Origin: Humulus lupulus
Lineage: Eukaryota > Streptophyta > Magnoliopsida > Rosales > Cannabaceae
DNA length: 64,000 nucleotides
Assembly (NCBI RefSeq): GCF_963169125.1
Contig: NC_084794.1
Location: 227,909,409-227,973,408 of the forward strand
Reading direction: 5' to 3'
A program made the position numbers and the translations under genes. Each line of letters begins with the position of its first letter. Positions within the stretch are counted from its first letter, which is position 1. The notes below the pieces were generated by a model that saw only the letters and a list, made by a program, of their open reading frames with translations, had not been told where the DNA came from and did not search any database. Shown one piece after another: positions 23,022-33,733 of this stretch.

Positions 23022-24150
23022 ATGACTTTCACAAGTTTTAATATATCTATTTCTTTCAATGGATCACAACTGTGTATTGCATGTTTGGAAAACAGGCTTT
23101 ATATTCTGCGACCTAACGAACCCCTCACTCTTAATAATGATTTATTCAAAGTAGATAAACCTAGGACCAATAAACGTCAAAAGAGCGATAACAATAATAT
23201 GACGTATTTATGGCACTTGAGACAAGGTCACATTGGCTATGATAGGATTCAAAGACTTACAAAGGACGGACCTTTGAGGGAACTCGTCTTAGGTGAATTA
23301 CCTGTCTATGAATCTTGTCTAGAAGGAAAACTGACCAAGCGTCAATTCTAGCAAAGGGTGATAGGGCCAAAGAACCACTTGGTCTTGTGCATTTAGATGT
23401 TTGTGGACCTTTGAATGTACAAGCCAGGGGTGGTTTTGAGAATTTTGTCACTTTCATTGACAATTACTCTAGATACTCATGTCTTTACCTAATGCATAGG
23501 AAATCAGAAACATTTTCAAAGTTTCAGGAATTCCTAGCAATGGCTCAGAACCAATTAGGTAAAACGTTAAAGATCTTGCGATCTGATAGGGGTGGAGAAT
23601 ATTTGGATATGCAGTTCCAAGATCATTTAACTGAACTTGGGATTTTATCACAACTTACTGCCCTAGGTACTCCGCAAAAAAATGGTGTAGCGGAACGCCG
23701 TAACAGAACTTTATTGGAAACGGTTAGATGCATGCTTAGTTAATCAAGTCTACCAACTTCGTTCTGGGGACATGCAATTGAAACTACGAATGACATTCTC
23801 AATGTCGTGCCGTCTAAATCAATCCCCAAAACACCTTTAGAACGCTGGAATGGTCGTGAACCTAGTTTACGCCATTATAGAATCTAGGGGTGTCTCGCTC
23901 ACGTCCTGAGGAAAAAGGAGGGAAAGCCAGAACCGCGAACTGAAGTTTGCATGTTTGTTGGCTATCCTAAAGGTACTCGGGGTGTACTTTTCTATAGTCA
24001 TTCAGAAAAGAAAGTGTTTACTTCTACAAATGCTACTTTTCTGGAAAATGACTATGTCCAGAACTTTAAACCTCGCAGCAATGTAGTTTTAGAGGAGATG
24101 GTTAAAGAATTGACTCCAACCAATGTTCCATCGTCATCAACGTGAGTTGA
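23022..24150 (+). pseudogene. pol: Element D integrase, frameshifted
   Basis: Frame 23022-23351 holds the pre-integrase zinc region (LWHLRQGHIGYDRIQ, then VYESCLEGKLTKRQF, where one cysteine is Y). After a stop and frame change near 23340, frame 23315-23743 gives the core: HLDVCGPLN, LRSDRGGEY and KNGVAERRNR contain the three acidic catalytic residues. It is interrupted again at 23742 (CMLS*SS) and at 23885. The conserved copia IN C-terminal motif FVGYPKGTRGVLFYS follows at 23950-23997. Confidence 0.88.
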
Positions 24151-24219
24151 AGATGAAATTCCCACTCTTCACGTCCAACCGACGCAAGTCGATTCAAATT
24201 AAGAAAGTACCATTGTTCC

Positions 24220-24710
24220 TAAGCAAATAGTCACGGAGCCTCGTCGTAGTGGGAGGGTTTCTAGGAACCCAGTTCGCTATGGTTTGGATGTTGAAACCAA
24301 TATGGTTGTTGGTGACACTAGTGATGATGATCCATTGTCTTTCAAACAGGCAATGGCTAGCCCAGAAAAGGAACTATGGCTCGAAGCCATGAAATAGGAA
24401 ATGGATTCCATGTACTCAAATTCCGTCTGGGATCTTGTGGAAGCACCTAGTGACTATAGGGCCATTGGGTGCAAGTGGATCTACAAGAAGAAACGAGGTG
24501 TTGATGGAAATATCGAGACTTATAAAGCTCAATTAGTGGCAAAGGATTATACCCAAAGAGAAGGCGTGGACTATGAGGAAACTTTTAGTTCGGTAGCCAT
24601 GCTCAAATCCATTCGCATCCTCCTATCCATAGCAACCGCTCTCGACTATGAGATCTAGGAAATGGACGTCAAGACAGCTTTTCTCAATGAAAAATTCCAA
24701 GAAAGGGCGT
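24220..24710 (+). pseudogene. pol: Element D reverse transcriptase, catalytic core deleted
   Basis: The N-terminal part is clear: RRSGRVSRNPVRYG, SFKQAMASPEKELWLEAMK, a stop, then WDLVEAPSDYRAIGCKWIYK and YEETFSSVAMLKSIRILLSI, ending with MDVKTAFLNE at 24661-24690. The next recognisable copia sequence is already at the RT-RNase H junction (KKQSPQTPEEEDAMRKVPY). The middle of RT, including the YVDD catalytic loop, is therefore absent. This suggests an internal deletion of several hundred bases. Confidence 0.87.
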
Positions 24711-24734
24711 CTACCGTCCCGCCATGGAATTCAT

Positions 24735-25466
24735 CTTTCAAAGAAGCAGTCTCCCCAAACTCCTGAAGAGGAAGATGCAATGAGAAAAGTTCCTTACGTA
24801 TCTGCAGTTGGAAGTATGATGTATGCCATGTTGTGTAATAGACCAGATATCTGCTATGCAGTGGGAGTAGTGAGCAGGTATCAGTCAAACCCAGGATCGA
24901 AAAATTGGATAGCAGTTAAGGATATCCTGAAGTATTTGAGATGGACTAGGGATTATATGTTAGTCTACAAGGGTGGTGTTCTGAACCCTGTAGGCTACAC
25001 CGATTCAGATTTTCAGACCGATGTCGATGACAGGAAGTCTACTTCTAGAATGGTGTTTACTCTTGGGGGTGGAGCTGTGATTTGGAGAAGCGTAAAGTAG
25101 TCTGCAATCTCAGATTCCACCATGGAGGCTGAGTACATAGCCGATTCAGAAGCAGCTATGGAAATAGTCTGGCTAAAGAAGTTCAATTCAGATCTTGGTG
25201 TTATTCCAGAAATGGATAAACCGCTTGTGTTGTTTTGTGACAACACATGAGCAATAGCCAACTCGAAAGAACCTCGAAGTCATAAGAGGAGTAAGCATAT
25301 CGAAAGGAAGTATCATATTATTCGATAATATGTGGCCAGGGGAGAGGTGAAGGTTATGAAGATTGCAACTGAAGACAATCTTGCGGATCCGTTTACAAAG
25401 ACACTACAAGAAGCTACATTTGATAAGCATATCTAGGAAATGGGATTAGTAGAATTAAGGCAATAG
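24735..25466 (+). pseudogene. pol: Element D RNase H domain
   Basis: The frame 24648-25100 covers PYVSAVGSMMYAMLCNRPDI, ILKYLRWTRDYMLVYKGG and GYTDSDFQTDVDDRKSTS. After a stop at 25098 it continues with SAISDSTMEAEYIADSEAAM, LFCDNT*AIANSKEPRSHK, KHIERKYHIIR and EDNLADPFTKTL. The aspartates and the MEAEY glutamate of copia RNase H are kept, but at least four stops interrupt it. It ends just before the polypurine tract. Confidence 0.88.
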
Positions 25467-25478
25467 TTTCAATTAGTG

Positions 25479-25490
25479 CAAGTGGGAGTT
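25479..25490 (+). promoter_or_regulatory. Polypurine tract of element D
   Basis: CAAGTGGGAGTT directly precedes the 3' LTR (TGTTGGGG), the usual copia arrangement. Confidence 0.75.
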
Positions 25491-27363
25491 TGTTGGGGTT
25501 TTATGCCCTAATTAAAACCCAAATTCTTTATAATCTATTTTTTTTATCAATAAAAGAATAGAAATCATTTTTTGACATGGTCAATCACTTTGCTCACATG
25601 TTTTATTTTCATGATTATTTGTTTAATATAAACTTCTATTAAATCCCGAGCATATAGCTAATCGTATTTATAGTGATGTAATTACAGTGGAATATAAATA
25701 TGATTATATGTTCAAAATAAGTTAGTCCTAAGATTAGTCAGTGCACCGGATTTACACTGACTTGCCAATCTACGATATGATCTACTTACACATTACAGTG
25801 TTATGTTCTTTCCAGAACATTAGTAAAGTAGATAAGATCGGATGTATTTGTTACATCGGACTGGACCGATATTGACAGTTGATAAGATAAGTAAACATAT
25901 CGTTATTATTTATTCTAGTCATGTCATATAGTTGACCATAGGTCAATTCAATCTCAATTCTGAGTGGTTAGTATTCTAACTGATTGTATTATTTTAGTTC
26001 TTTGACTTATTCATTACCAGCTTACCCTACGGACTAGCCCATACTTACATCTTGGGAACTCGGTAGTATAATAGAGTGGGAGTGTTAATCATAGATATGA
26101 ACATCTATAGCTTCTGATGAAGAAGTGAAACGATGGTTTCCTTTTAGTTTGGTTCAAGGTGTTAAATGATAGAGATCTCATTTCAATAATTAAATTAGTT
26201 TACTGAAATATCATTTACAAGGAACTAAGTGTTTTAAGGATAAAATACAATGAGGGGTAAAACGGTATTTTAGTCCTGTCTCATTGTAGACCGTCCATAG
26301 AGGATTGAGTGACAATTATGGTTGTAACAATGGATAATTAATAGCGTATCTATATTTGTTATAGAGCGTTCTATGAATTCAAGAGTGCAATTCCGAGTCT
26401 ATAGTGGAGCCACGAGGAATTAATAAGTTAGTAAATTTATTTGTTAGATTTATGATAACTTATTGGAGGTTGATTTCATAGGCCCATGGTCCCCATTGTA
26501 CCTTGGATAAAATCATCTAGATAGTCTCAATTAATTGATTTAGTTATCAATTAGAATTATCAAAGTTGACCAGGTCAATTTTGGATAGTTTCACAGAGTT
26601 GTGTAATTTTGAGAAGAAAAGAGAAATTGTGGCAGATTTATTAATTAAGATAAATTGGTATATAAATTAATAAATAAATTTAAATCAAGGTTCAAATTAT
26701 AAATAATTAATCTGATAAAGGATCTAAATAATTATTTAATTAATTAAATCAATTTGACGAAGGATTTAAATAATTATCTAATTAATTAAATCAATAGAAA
26801 ATAATACAGACTTTGATTTTAAGTCTAATGGGCTTATAATCAAATGGGAAATTTCACGGGCCTATAGCCCATGATAATTTTGACCTAGGGATTTAAAATG
26901 GCTATTATTTTATTGATTTTTTAATTAAATTAAGTGGCCTAATTATGTTTATTAAATGAGTTCTTAGAGAGAAGTCAAAACATAAGTCACAAGTCAGATT
27001 ATCTCTAAACACAAGTTCTTTTCTAAGCCTCTTTGTTATTTTCTCTTCTTCTCTCTATATCTATCTCATGTGTTGAGACTTTCCCACACTAGTCTAGGTG
27101 GTTCTAAGGATACATTGGAAGATTGTGAAGAAAATAGAAGATCGGTTCAGTTTCTTGATAATACTCTACGACAGAGAGGATACGAGAGTTAGAGTAACTG
27201 AAGGAAGGACTCTTTAATTTCGCTGCATATAATGTAAGTTTTATATTCATTGTTTCTCTTTGAATTCAATTTTAGAAACATGTTTTAGGCTATCTCGTAT
27301 TAATTTGTTTAATATTAGATATACATGAAAATAAATAAAGATCCTGTATAAGCTAATCCAACA
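25491..27363 (+). repeat. 3' LTR of element D (1873 bp)
   Basis: It aligns with 17919-19766. Differences include an extra partial tandem copy of the TTTAAATAATTATTTAATTAATTA region (about 26700-26795), loss of a short TTTCTGATAG-containing piece near 27000, and loss of the TATA box (GTTTATTAAATGAG where the 5' LTR has GTGTATAAAAGGAG). The divergence shows the insertion is not recent. Confidence 0.92.
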
Positions 27364-27368
27364 GGATC

Positions 27369-28030
27369 CACCTTTATCCCATCTGCACCAACAATATGTC
27401 CAAGGAATGTCACTTCTGGTTGCCAAAATTCACACTTCTTAAACTTGGCGTACAACTGATGCTCTCTCAATCTTTGGAGAACCTATTGAAGATGAAACTC
27501 ATGCTCTGCCTGTGCACTGGAGTACACTAAAATTTCGTCGATGAAGACGATGACGAACTGATCCAAGAAGTCCTTGAACACCCTGTTCATTAGGTCCATG
27601 AAGGCTGCTGGGGCATTGATCAAACCAAACGACATGACCAGAAACTCATAGTGCCCATACCTTGTTCGGAAGGCCATCTTCGGTATGTCCTCGTCCTTGA
27701 TCCTTAGCTGGTGATAACCAGATCAAAGATCAATCTTTGAGAACACCATCTTACCTTGCAGCTGATCGAACAATTCATCAATCCTTGGTAGAGGATACTT
27801 ATTCTTGATAGTCAACTTGTTCAATTCCCTGTAGTCTATACACTTCCTCAATGTTCCATCCTTCTTCTTCACAAAAAAAACTGGAGCACCCCATGGTGAG
27901 TAACTCGGCCTGATGAACCCCAAATCCAAATGCTCCTATAACTGTATCTTCAATTCCTTCAGTTCTGCCGGCGCCATTCTATATGGTGCCCTCGACACTG
28001 GCTCTGTCCCTAGCGCCAACTCGATAATAA
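27369..28030 (-). pseudogene. pol: Element E reverse transcriptase (part right of element D)
   Basis: Frames 27929-27723 ([20 protein letters not shown] to [12 protein letters not shown]) and 27677-27483 ([35 protein letters not shown]) cover the fingers and palm. The catalytic loop reads F-I-D-E-I-L instead of F-I-D-D-I-L, so one metal-binding aspartate is replaced. Stops lie between the pieces. The end ([19 protein letters not shown]) joins in sense with the piece at 17913 once element D is removed. Confidence 0.85.
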
Positions 28031-28031
28031 A

Positions 28032-28598
28032 CTAAAGCTCCCTATGCGGTGGCAGCCCTGGTAAGTCCTCAGGGAATACATCCAAGAACTCACAAACCAA
28101 TCTAGTCTCCCCCGACCCTATTGGAAAAGCCCTAGTGGTATCCACCACACTAGCCAGAAAGCCCATACATCCTCCCTGTAGTAAATCTCTGGCTCTCAGC
28201 GCTGATATCATGGGTATGCGGGGTCCATATACCGCTCCCACAAAGACAAAAGGATCCTCGCCCTCCAGCTCAAAGGTCACCATCTTCTTCCTGCAATCAA
28301 TAGTAGCTCCGTACCTAACCAACCAATCCATCCCAAAAATCATGTCAAAGTCCTCCATACCCAACTCAATCAAGTCTACTGACAATTCCCTACCATCAAC
28401 CATCCCTGGCAGTGCTCCAATCCACCTCCTGGAAACTACCAGTTCTCCTGTAGGCAATATAGTCCTGAACCCCGCAGTATAATACTTGCTAGGTCTACAC
28501 AGTCTATCAATCACCTTACTATAAAAAAAATGAATATGTAGCACTAAAGTCAATCAATACAGTAAAAGGAGAGCAAGCGCTAGAGAGCTGACCTGTCA
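28032..28598 (-). pseudogene. pol: Element E protease and linker to RT
   Basis: The protease active site appears as VLIDFSATYSFF at the end of frame 28731-28519, where the family has a D-S-G-A-T-H-S-F core; the catalytic triad is changed to D-F-S. Frame 28553-28032 follows with GMEDFDMIFGMDWLVRYGA and FPEDLPGLPPHREL, the conserved link into RT. A stop ends this frame at 28032. Confidence 0.8.
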
Positions 28599-29720
28599 CT
28601 ACCGAGGGACTAGCCTCGGCCTCTGCCTGGTCAGGGTGAACACTTGAGCTGGAGTCGAGCTGTCCACCTTCCTTGCATCTCCTTTCTTCATTGTTGGGCA
28701 GTATTTCTTGAGATGTCCTACCACCCCGCATACATAGCAGGCCTTAGCCCGACATTCGCCTGGATGGCGTGCACTCAGGATAGCTCCTCCATGAATCACC
28801 ACCTCCCTGACGGCCACCCTAAGTACCCCGACCTCTCCTATCAGGGTCAGGAGTGGTCGAAGCATCATGAGTCTTCCTCTTCAGATCACTGGGGCCTCCG
28901 CCCCTACCAGACCCAAAGTAGGGAGCCACCGCCCTGTGGCCCTCCCGCCTTACTGCACTCTCCTTCCAGATCTTATTCTCCACTTCCTCAGCAGTAAGAG
29001 CCTTCTCCACAGCCTGTTCATAAGTTGTCCCCCCAAGAACTGTTGTAATGCTCACATCTCGGGCAATCATAGGATTAAGCCCTCTGATAAATCTGTCTTG
29101 CCTAGCTACATCAGTAGGCACAAGATCCAGTGCGAACATCGCAAGTCTGTCGAACTTCAAGGCATATTTTGTAACTGTCATGTTGCCCTGAACCAACCCC
29201 ACAAATTCATTAACCTTTGTTTCCCTAATGGAAACATTGTAATACTTATGGCTGAAAAAAATCCTTAAATCATTCCCAACTCAAAGTAATAACATCCCTG
29301 GTCTGTGATGCCACTTCCCACTAGATGCGAGCATCCTCTCTCAACATGTATGCAACACAAGCCACTATGTCATGACCCTCTACCCTCATAAAATCCAGAA
29401 TAGCAGTGACCATACTCTTCCACTGTTCAGCCTTTAGTGGATCTGGTCCTCCATCAAAAGTTAGAGGATGCTGTTTCCTGAACCGCTCATAGAACGACTC
29501 CCATTTATTTCCAACCTCTACTGGTTGTACAACTGGTACCACTACAGGTGGCACAATAGGGGCAGCACTCCCTGACGGAGCCTGCTGACGCAGAAGTCGG
29601 ATCTGCTCATCCTGGCTCTATAGTCGTGCTTGCATGTTTGCCATAAGTTTCTGCCATTTCTCAGGGACTGGCGGAGGGGTCTGACCCTGGTCATCATCCC
29701 TTACCTCAGACCTATTACTG
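28599..29720 (-). pseudogene. gag: Element E gag
   Basis: From right to left: MANMQARL*SQDEQIRLL near 29640, then frame 29554-29321 (WESFYERFRKQHPLTFDGG, LDFMRVEGHDIVACVAYML), frame 29202-28819 (GNMTVTKYALKFDRLA, QDRFIRGLNPMIARDV) and frame 28868-28599 with the zinc knuckle CYVCGVVGHLKKYC. The order is that of chromovirus gag. Stops (one a CAG to TAG-type change at QARL*S) and several frame changes inactivate it. The start codon is not clear. Confidence 0.8.
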
Positions 29721-30119
29721 GTAAGTCGTACAGATTGTCTTGGATGCAAAGCTATCCAAGTTAATCTACAATCAACGACTCGACGGTCAGACTAACATGG
29801 TAATTATCCTTCCATAATCCACCATTGGAACTCAATCATTCACAAGCAATCAAGATATAACAATTTTATTCAAATATTCATTCATATACAACAGCAATGC
29901 TAATAAGCACGCATCAATATCATCATACAACAGTCAAGGGCCAGGCCCTATCAATATCTCATGCTTCCTATTAATCATATAGATATTATCATTCATATTC
30001 CATTCTGATCATTTAAGCATATAAACATGTATACACAATTACAAAACCATGAGTCAAGCTTGTCTTTAGCGGTGAATGTACATGTCCAGCCAGTCTTCAG
30101 GAACCCTTAAACCTAGGAC
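29721..30119 (-). other. Leader of element E between primer site and gag
   Basis: No coding frame or structural signal is recognised in this roughly 400-bp stretch. It lies between the primer-binding site and the first gag-like residues. Confidence 0.5.
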
Positions 30120-30131
30120 GCTCTGATACCA
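30120..30131 (-). promoter_or_regulatory. Primer-binding site of element E (iMet)
   Basis: The minus strand reads TGGTATCAGAGC, the exact complement-type site for the initiator-methionine tRNA, three bases after the 5' LTR (which ends at 30135 in plus coordinates). Confidence 0.92.
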
Positions 30132-30134
30132 AGT

Positions 30135-31952
30135 TGTAACGCCCTGGGTAGCCAAGACCGTTACACTACGTGTTTATAAAGGTGCAAGACTTGCTAATCA
30201 AGTCATTTAGTTAGAAAAGTATTACTGAAAACATAATTGAACTAGGGTTAAAAGATTTTGGTCATAAAAGATACATTTCATTTAAATAAACATTTCATAC
30301 ATGGGATCCCAAAAGAAATAAAGTTTAAAAGACAGTTTACAAAAAATTCCAGGTTGTAAACAAGTACTGATCACTCTAAGGGCAAAATAGACATTTAGGC
30401 TTCTCCTATCCTGTACCACTCCTCGGTCGTGGCGGGCGATCAACTAACTATGTACATTTAGCCTCTCTAACTCAGGATTGGTCCACCTTGCTCTTGCCTT
30501 TACCTGCACCACGAAGCACCTGTGAGCCGAGGCCCAGCAAGAAAATTATAATACATAGCATAAACAATTTACGAATCATCAATCAGATATACAAAAGTCA
30601 TACAACTCACATAAACAGCGATATTAATCTACAAGCCAACAATCAGTTATTCATATAACAAACTCGTCACACTCAATAGTTTAGACAACAATAAACACAT
30701 CGGACCAAAGTCCAAGGTCGACACCCTTAGGGCGCACCCTATGATTATCCCACTGACTCCAGCTCGCTTAGGCCGAGTGCAGTGATTATGTGTTTAACCT
30801 CAACTACCAGTGGCCAAGCCATGCCCTGTGTGCAAATATTGATTCTAGCACTCTTAGGATGTTTATCACATGTCCCCATGGCATAATACCATATCATGAC
30901 ATTACATACAAATATAGGGAGCTCTTAGTCCCAACATATTCACATATCCGGGTGCAGTTTCTTACCTTTGATTCTGATAGCTTTGATTAGTTAATTCGAC
31001 CTTCAAGCACGTTCCCGTCCAAGCCCTAGCATACACTTTTAATGTAGAATTCGACCCTATGTTGCCCTTAGTGCTCTTCCAGCCTTTAGCTCCTCAATTC
31101 CCATAGTTTAATTCCCTCAATTGAGTATTTAACCTGCAAAATCCTTTAGCTTCACCAAGGATCCTAACCCCAAGCTCCAGCCTAGGCTTTCTCTGAATTA
31201 CAACTCCAAAAATACTCAAAAGATGGTGAAGGGAGAGGAAATTGAATGGAGAAGAAAGGGGGTGAGATATATGTTCTGTTTTTCTTCTTTCTTTCCTTTT
31301 GCTTCTTTCCTTTAACTTCTAACTCATTCTACAGCTTCCACTAAGTGTATAAAGACAGATTAATACTCATCCTTTTTTTTAAAACACCAAAAGACCATAT
31401 GGCCCTCCCAATTATAACCAAGCCTTTAAGTCATTCTAAGGGCATTTTGGTCATTGCTCCCAATTCCCGCTAACTCCTTGAGTGTCCCTAATAATTACCA
31501 CTTACATCCCAACACCTAACTAATCACCAATTATTTTCCTCAATATCAAATAGCCTCCAATATATTTCCCAAATTCCCAGAAATACCCCCAGGCTCCCCC
31601 GAGCCGGGTATAAGTCCCCACCGTGACTTTTCCGCTGAACCGCTCACTAGGATCGCCTTGAGTCACAAACTTCATATATATCCACAAAATAATGTGGTCT
31701 CAACTATTTATCACAAATAATACATTTATGCCCTTAATGGGCCAAAATTACGAATATGCCCTTCTAATCTAATCAGGGCCTACATGCATACTAATACACA
31801 TAATCATGCATCTCACATATCCAAATAATTATATAACTATGCTTATCACATAATCACACATTTAACCATTTAAATCACACATAATCCAGTTATGCCCTCC
31901 CGACACACTAATCAAGGCCCTTAAGCCCTATTAGTGATTTTAGGTCATTACA
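30135..31952 (-). repeat. 5' LTR of element E (1818 bp)
   Basis: It starts TGTAACGCCCTGGG and ends GGTCATTACA. It aligns with 13971-15736 and retains about 59 bp (30150-30208) that the partner lacks. The right flank is the CTTTC duplication. Confidence 0.9.
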
Positions 31953-33552
31953 CTTTCCTACTAAGCTTCTCCTTGGGAGGGTCATCAGAGGAGAGTCATT
32001 TCTTTTTCTTCTCAATCTTCTTCTTAATGCTCAAAGTGGGCTTGGTGAAGAGGCCCACGATGTTAACCTCGTCTTCCATGGAACTTTTTTAGACAAACAA
32101 ATAATTAGTGAAGTTAACACGAGAAATTTTACAAATAAAAAAGGACGTGAACTAGAATAAAGACAACCTTTAGGGTTCACTCGTGACTTCGATGGCCCTA
32201 TTATGGGGATTTCTAAAACAGTGAGTGACCCAATTGTTCAAAACAGAGTTTGAGTTGAGGGTGCCAAATGTGTTTCCCGCGTGATCATTGGGCACCTCTA
32301 TATTAAATGAACCCAGGTTGGTGAGATACATAACATAAGTAGAGGGAAATTCATTCAAGGGGAATGGAGGTAAAGGGGGCAAAGAAAAATGTATGAACCC
32401 AAATTCGAGTTGATTATGGTTATGATAAACAAGAAAGTTACACTATGTGTCGTCAGAATTCAGTGTTATAGGCGACGAGGGGATCAATAGAAGGGGGATC
32501 TCGTATACTACTCCAACCTTCAACTCTTAGCTATCTCGAATCGAGCTAGATCCTCAACCTGACATAGAGCTTCAGCCTCAAGAGTCCATACCTCAATGCC
32601 TTCAGGGTGACCAAGCCAAACCTAACGGATGGGGATCGTGATCTAGACTCGATTAACCAGGGGTAGAGATTTTCTGCAGTAGAATGAATGTTCGTCCTTA
32701 AAAAACATACAAACTTGTATGTTCTCATCAGACAAGTCGAACCATTGTATATGCCGTAAGCGATCCTCATATCTCGAAAATGGAGCAAGTCACTTATAAA
32801 TACTTGAAAGTCATAAGCACATATCATAAGGGGCTGAATGAAAACACATGAAATGCACTAATTCGAGGAAACGTATAGACGACTTGAATTGTCTTATACT
32901 CGTTCATGAACAATTTTTTTTCCAAACAGTACTTCATCATGTAACCGCTAGAATTTGATACCCCATTGATAATCAAATTCTTGAGCTAGTGGTGGGTGTG
33001 CAAATGGCATAAGCCATAATTTCGACCTACTGGGTTGGACTCTAAGTCATATAAACATTTTATATTGTGGGGCATCGGAAGGGCCCAAATTAGTGACCTG
33101 TACACAATGCACAACCTTTGCAATGATCTAGTATCCATTGGGGGACAATTGGAATTCCAAGATCATAAAATAAGTGAGGGCTTTGACGAAGTATTCATTC
33201 AACAACAAAAGGGCCCCCATCTCACAATGTTTAAGGCTTGAGACCTGATAACCCTTAGGGGGTTATTAAGTGATTCATCGTCCACTAGGAGCTTCATGAG
33301 TGACCAATCATACCAACCATGCCTTTTCCACATTCTCGTGAAGATGTTCGCTTTAAGTTCAGAAGGGAAAAGAACAAAATTCCCCTCCCTTAAGGTCAGG
33401 GTAGAGACTACTATCGCCCTACAAACCTCGATAAGGTCAAGATAGTCTGATGACCTTGAGTCACCGTGGCTTTCAATCGTAGCTGGTTGTTCAACATAAA
33501 TTGGATGTTTCTTCTTTAACCTACAATCTTGGAGAGGTCTCTATAGAGCCAT
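31953..33552 (-). pseudogene. Relic of the Tat antisense accessory gene in element H
   Basis: On the minus strand, ATG at 33550-33552 (MAL*RPL) is followed by decayed sequence containing ALTYFMILEFQLSPNGY near 33160. This aligns with GVTNYFGVAPFQITPNG in element C and FLNFVGLAPFQLPPNSY in element B. Next come CLYDLESNPVGRNYGL (C: YLFDLKSNPNQNNTGF) and a second-exon-like start SMEDEVNIVGLF near 32080 (C: SMAKTSSHS). Element E interrupts the gene at 31953. Orientation relative to the LTR of H (plus) is antisense, as in B and C. Many stops and frameshifts are present. Confidence 0.6.
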
Positions 33553-33733
33553 GGTTGTCGCTTGACCAGGACAAATCACTACTTCAACTTAAGCCCTTAA
33601 CTCACGCAAGGTTGAGTGTGTTGCCCCACCTCGCTGGGTACTAGCAAGATGTGTCCACTTGAAGAAGAAACTTTATCTTTCCCTCTTTTAACTCGTGAAT
33701 ATGTCAATTGTGAGAAGCCTTCTTCACCTAAGT

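Larger units (their letters stand above)
17919..27363 (+). mobile_element. Element D: Ty1/copia element nested in element E
   Basis: A structurally complete plus-strand element: 5' LTR 17919-19766, primer site, about 2.3 kb of leader, gag-protease, integrase, RT (core deleted), RNase H, polypurine tract and 3' LTR 25491-27363, flanked by GGATC. The order integrase before RT marks Ty1/copia. It is defective through stops, frameshifts and deletions in gag and RT. A third LTR of the family lies reversed at 62168-63934. Confidence 0.93.
13971..31952 (-). mobile_element. Element E: chromodomain Ty3/gypsy element with nested copia element
   Basis: A full-length minus-strand element: 5' LTR 30135-31952, primer site 30120-30131, gag, protease, RT, RNase H, integrase, chromodomain, polypurine tract and 3' LTR 13971-15736. 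It is flanked by CTTTC duplications. Element D with its duplicated GGATC splits RT from RNase H; without it E is about 8.5 kb. The chromodomain and iMet-type primer site fit the Tekay/Del lineage. All domains carry stops or frameshifts. Confidence 0.9.

Noticed and set aside
30120..30131. tRNA-like sequence
   Set aside because: Only the 12-nt primer complement is present next to an LTR; there is no cloverleaf.
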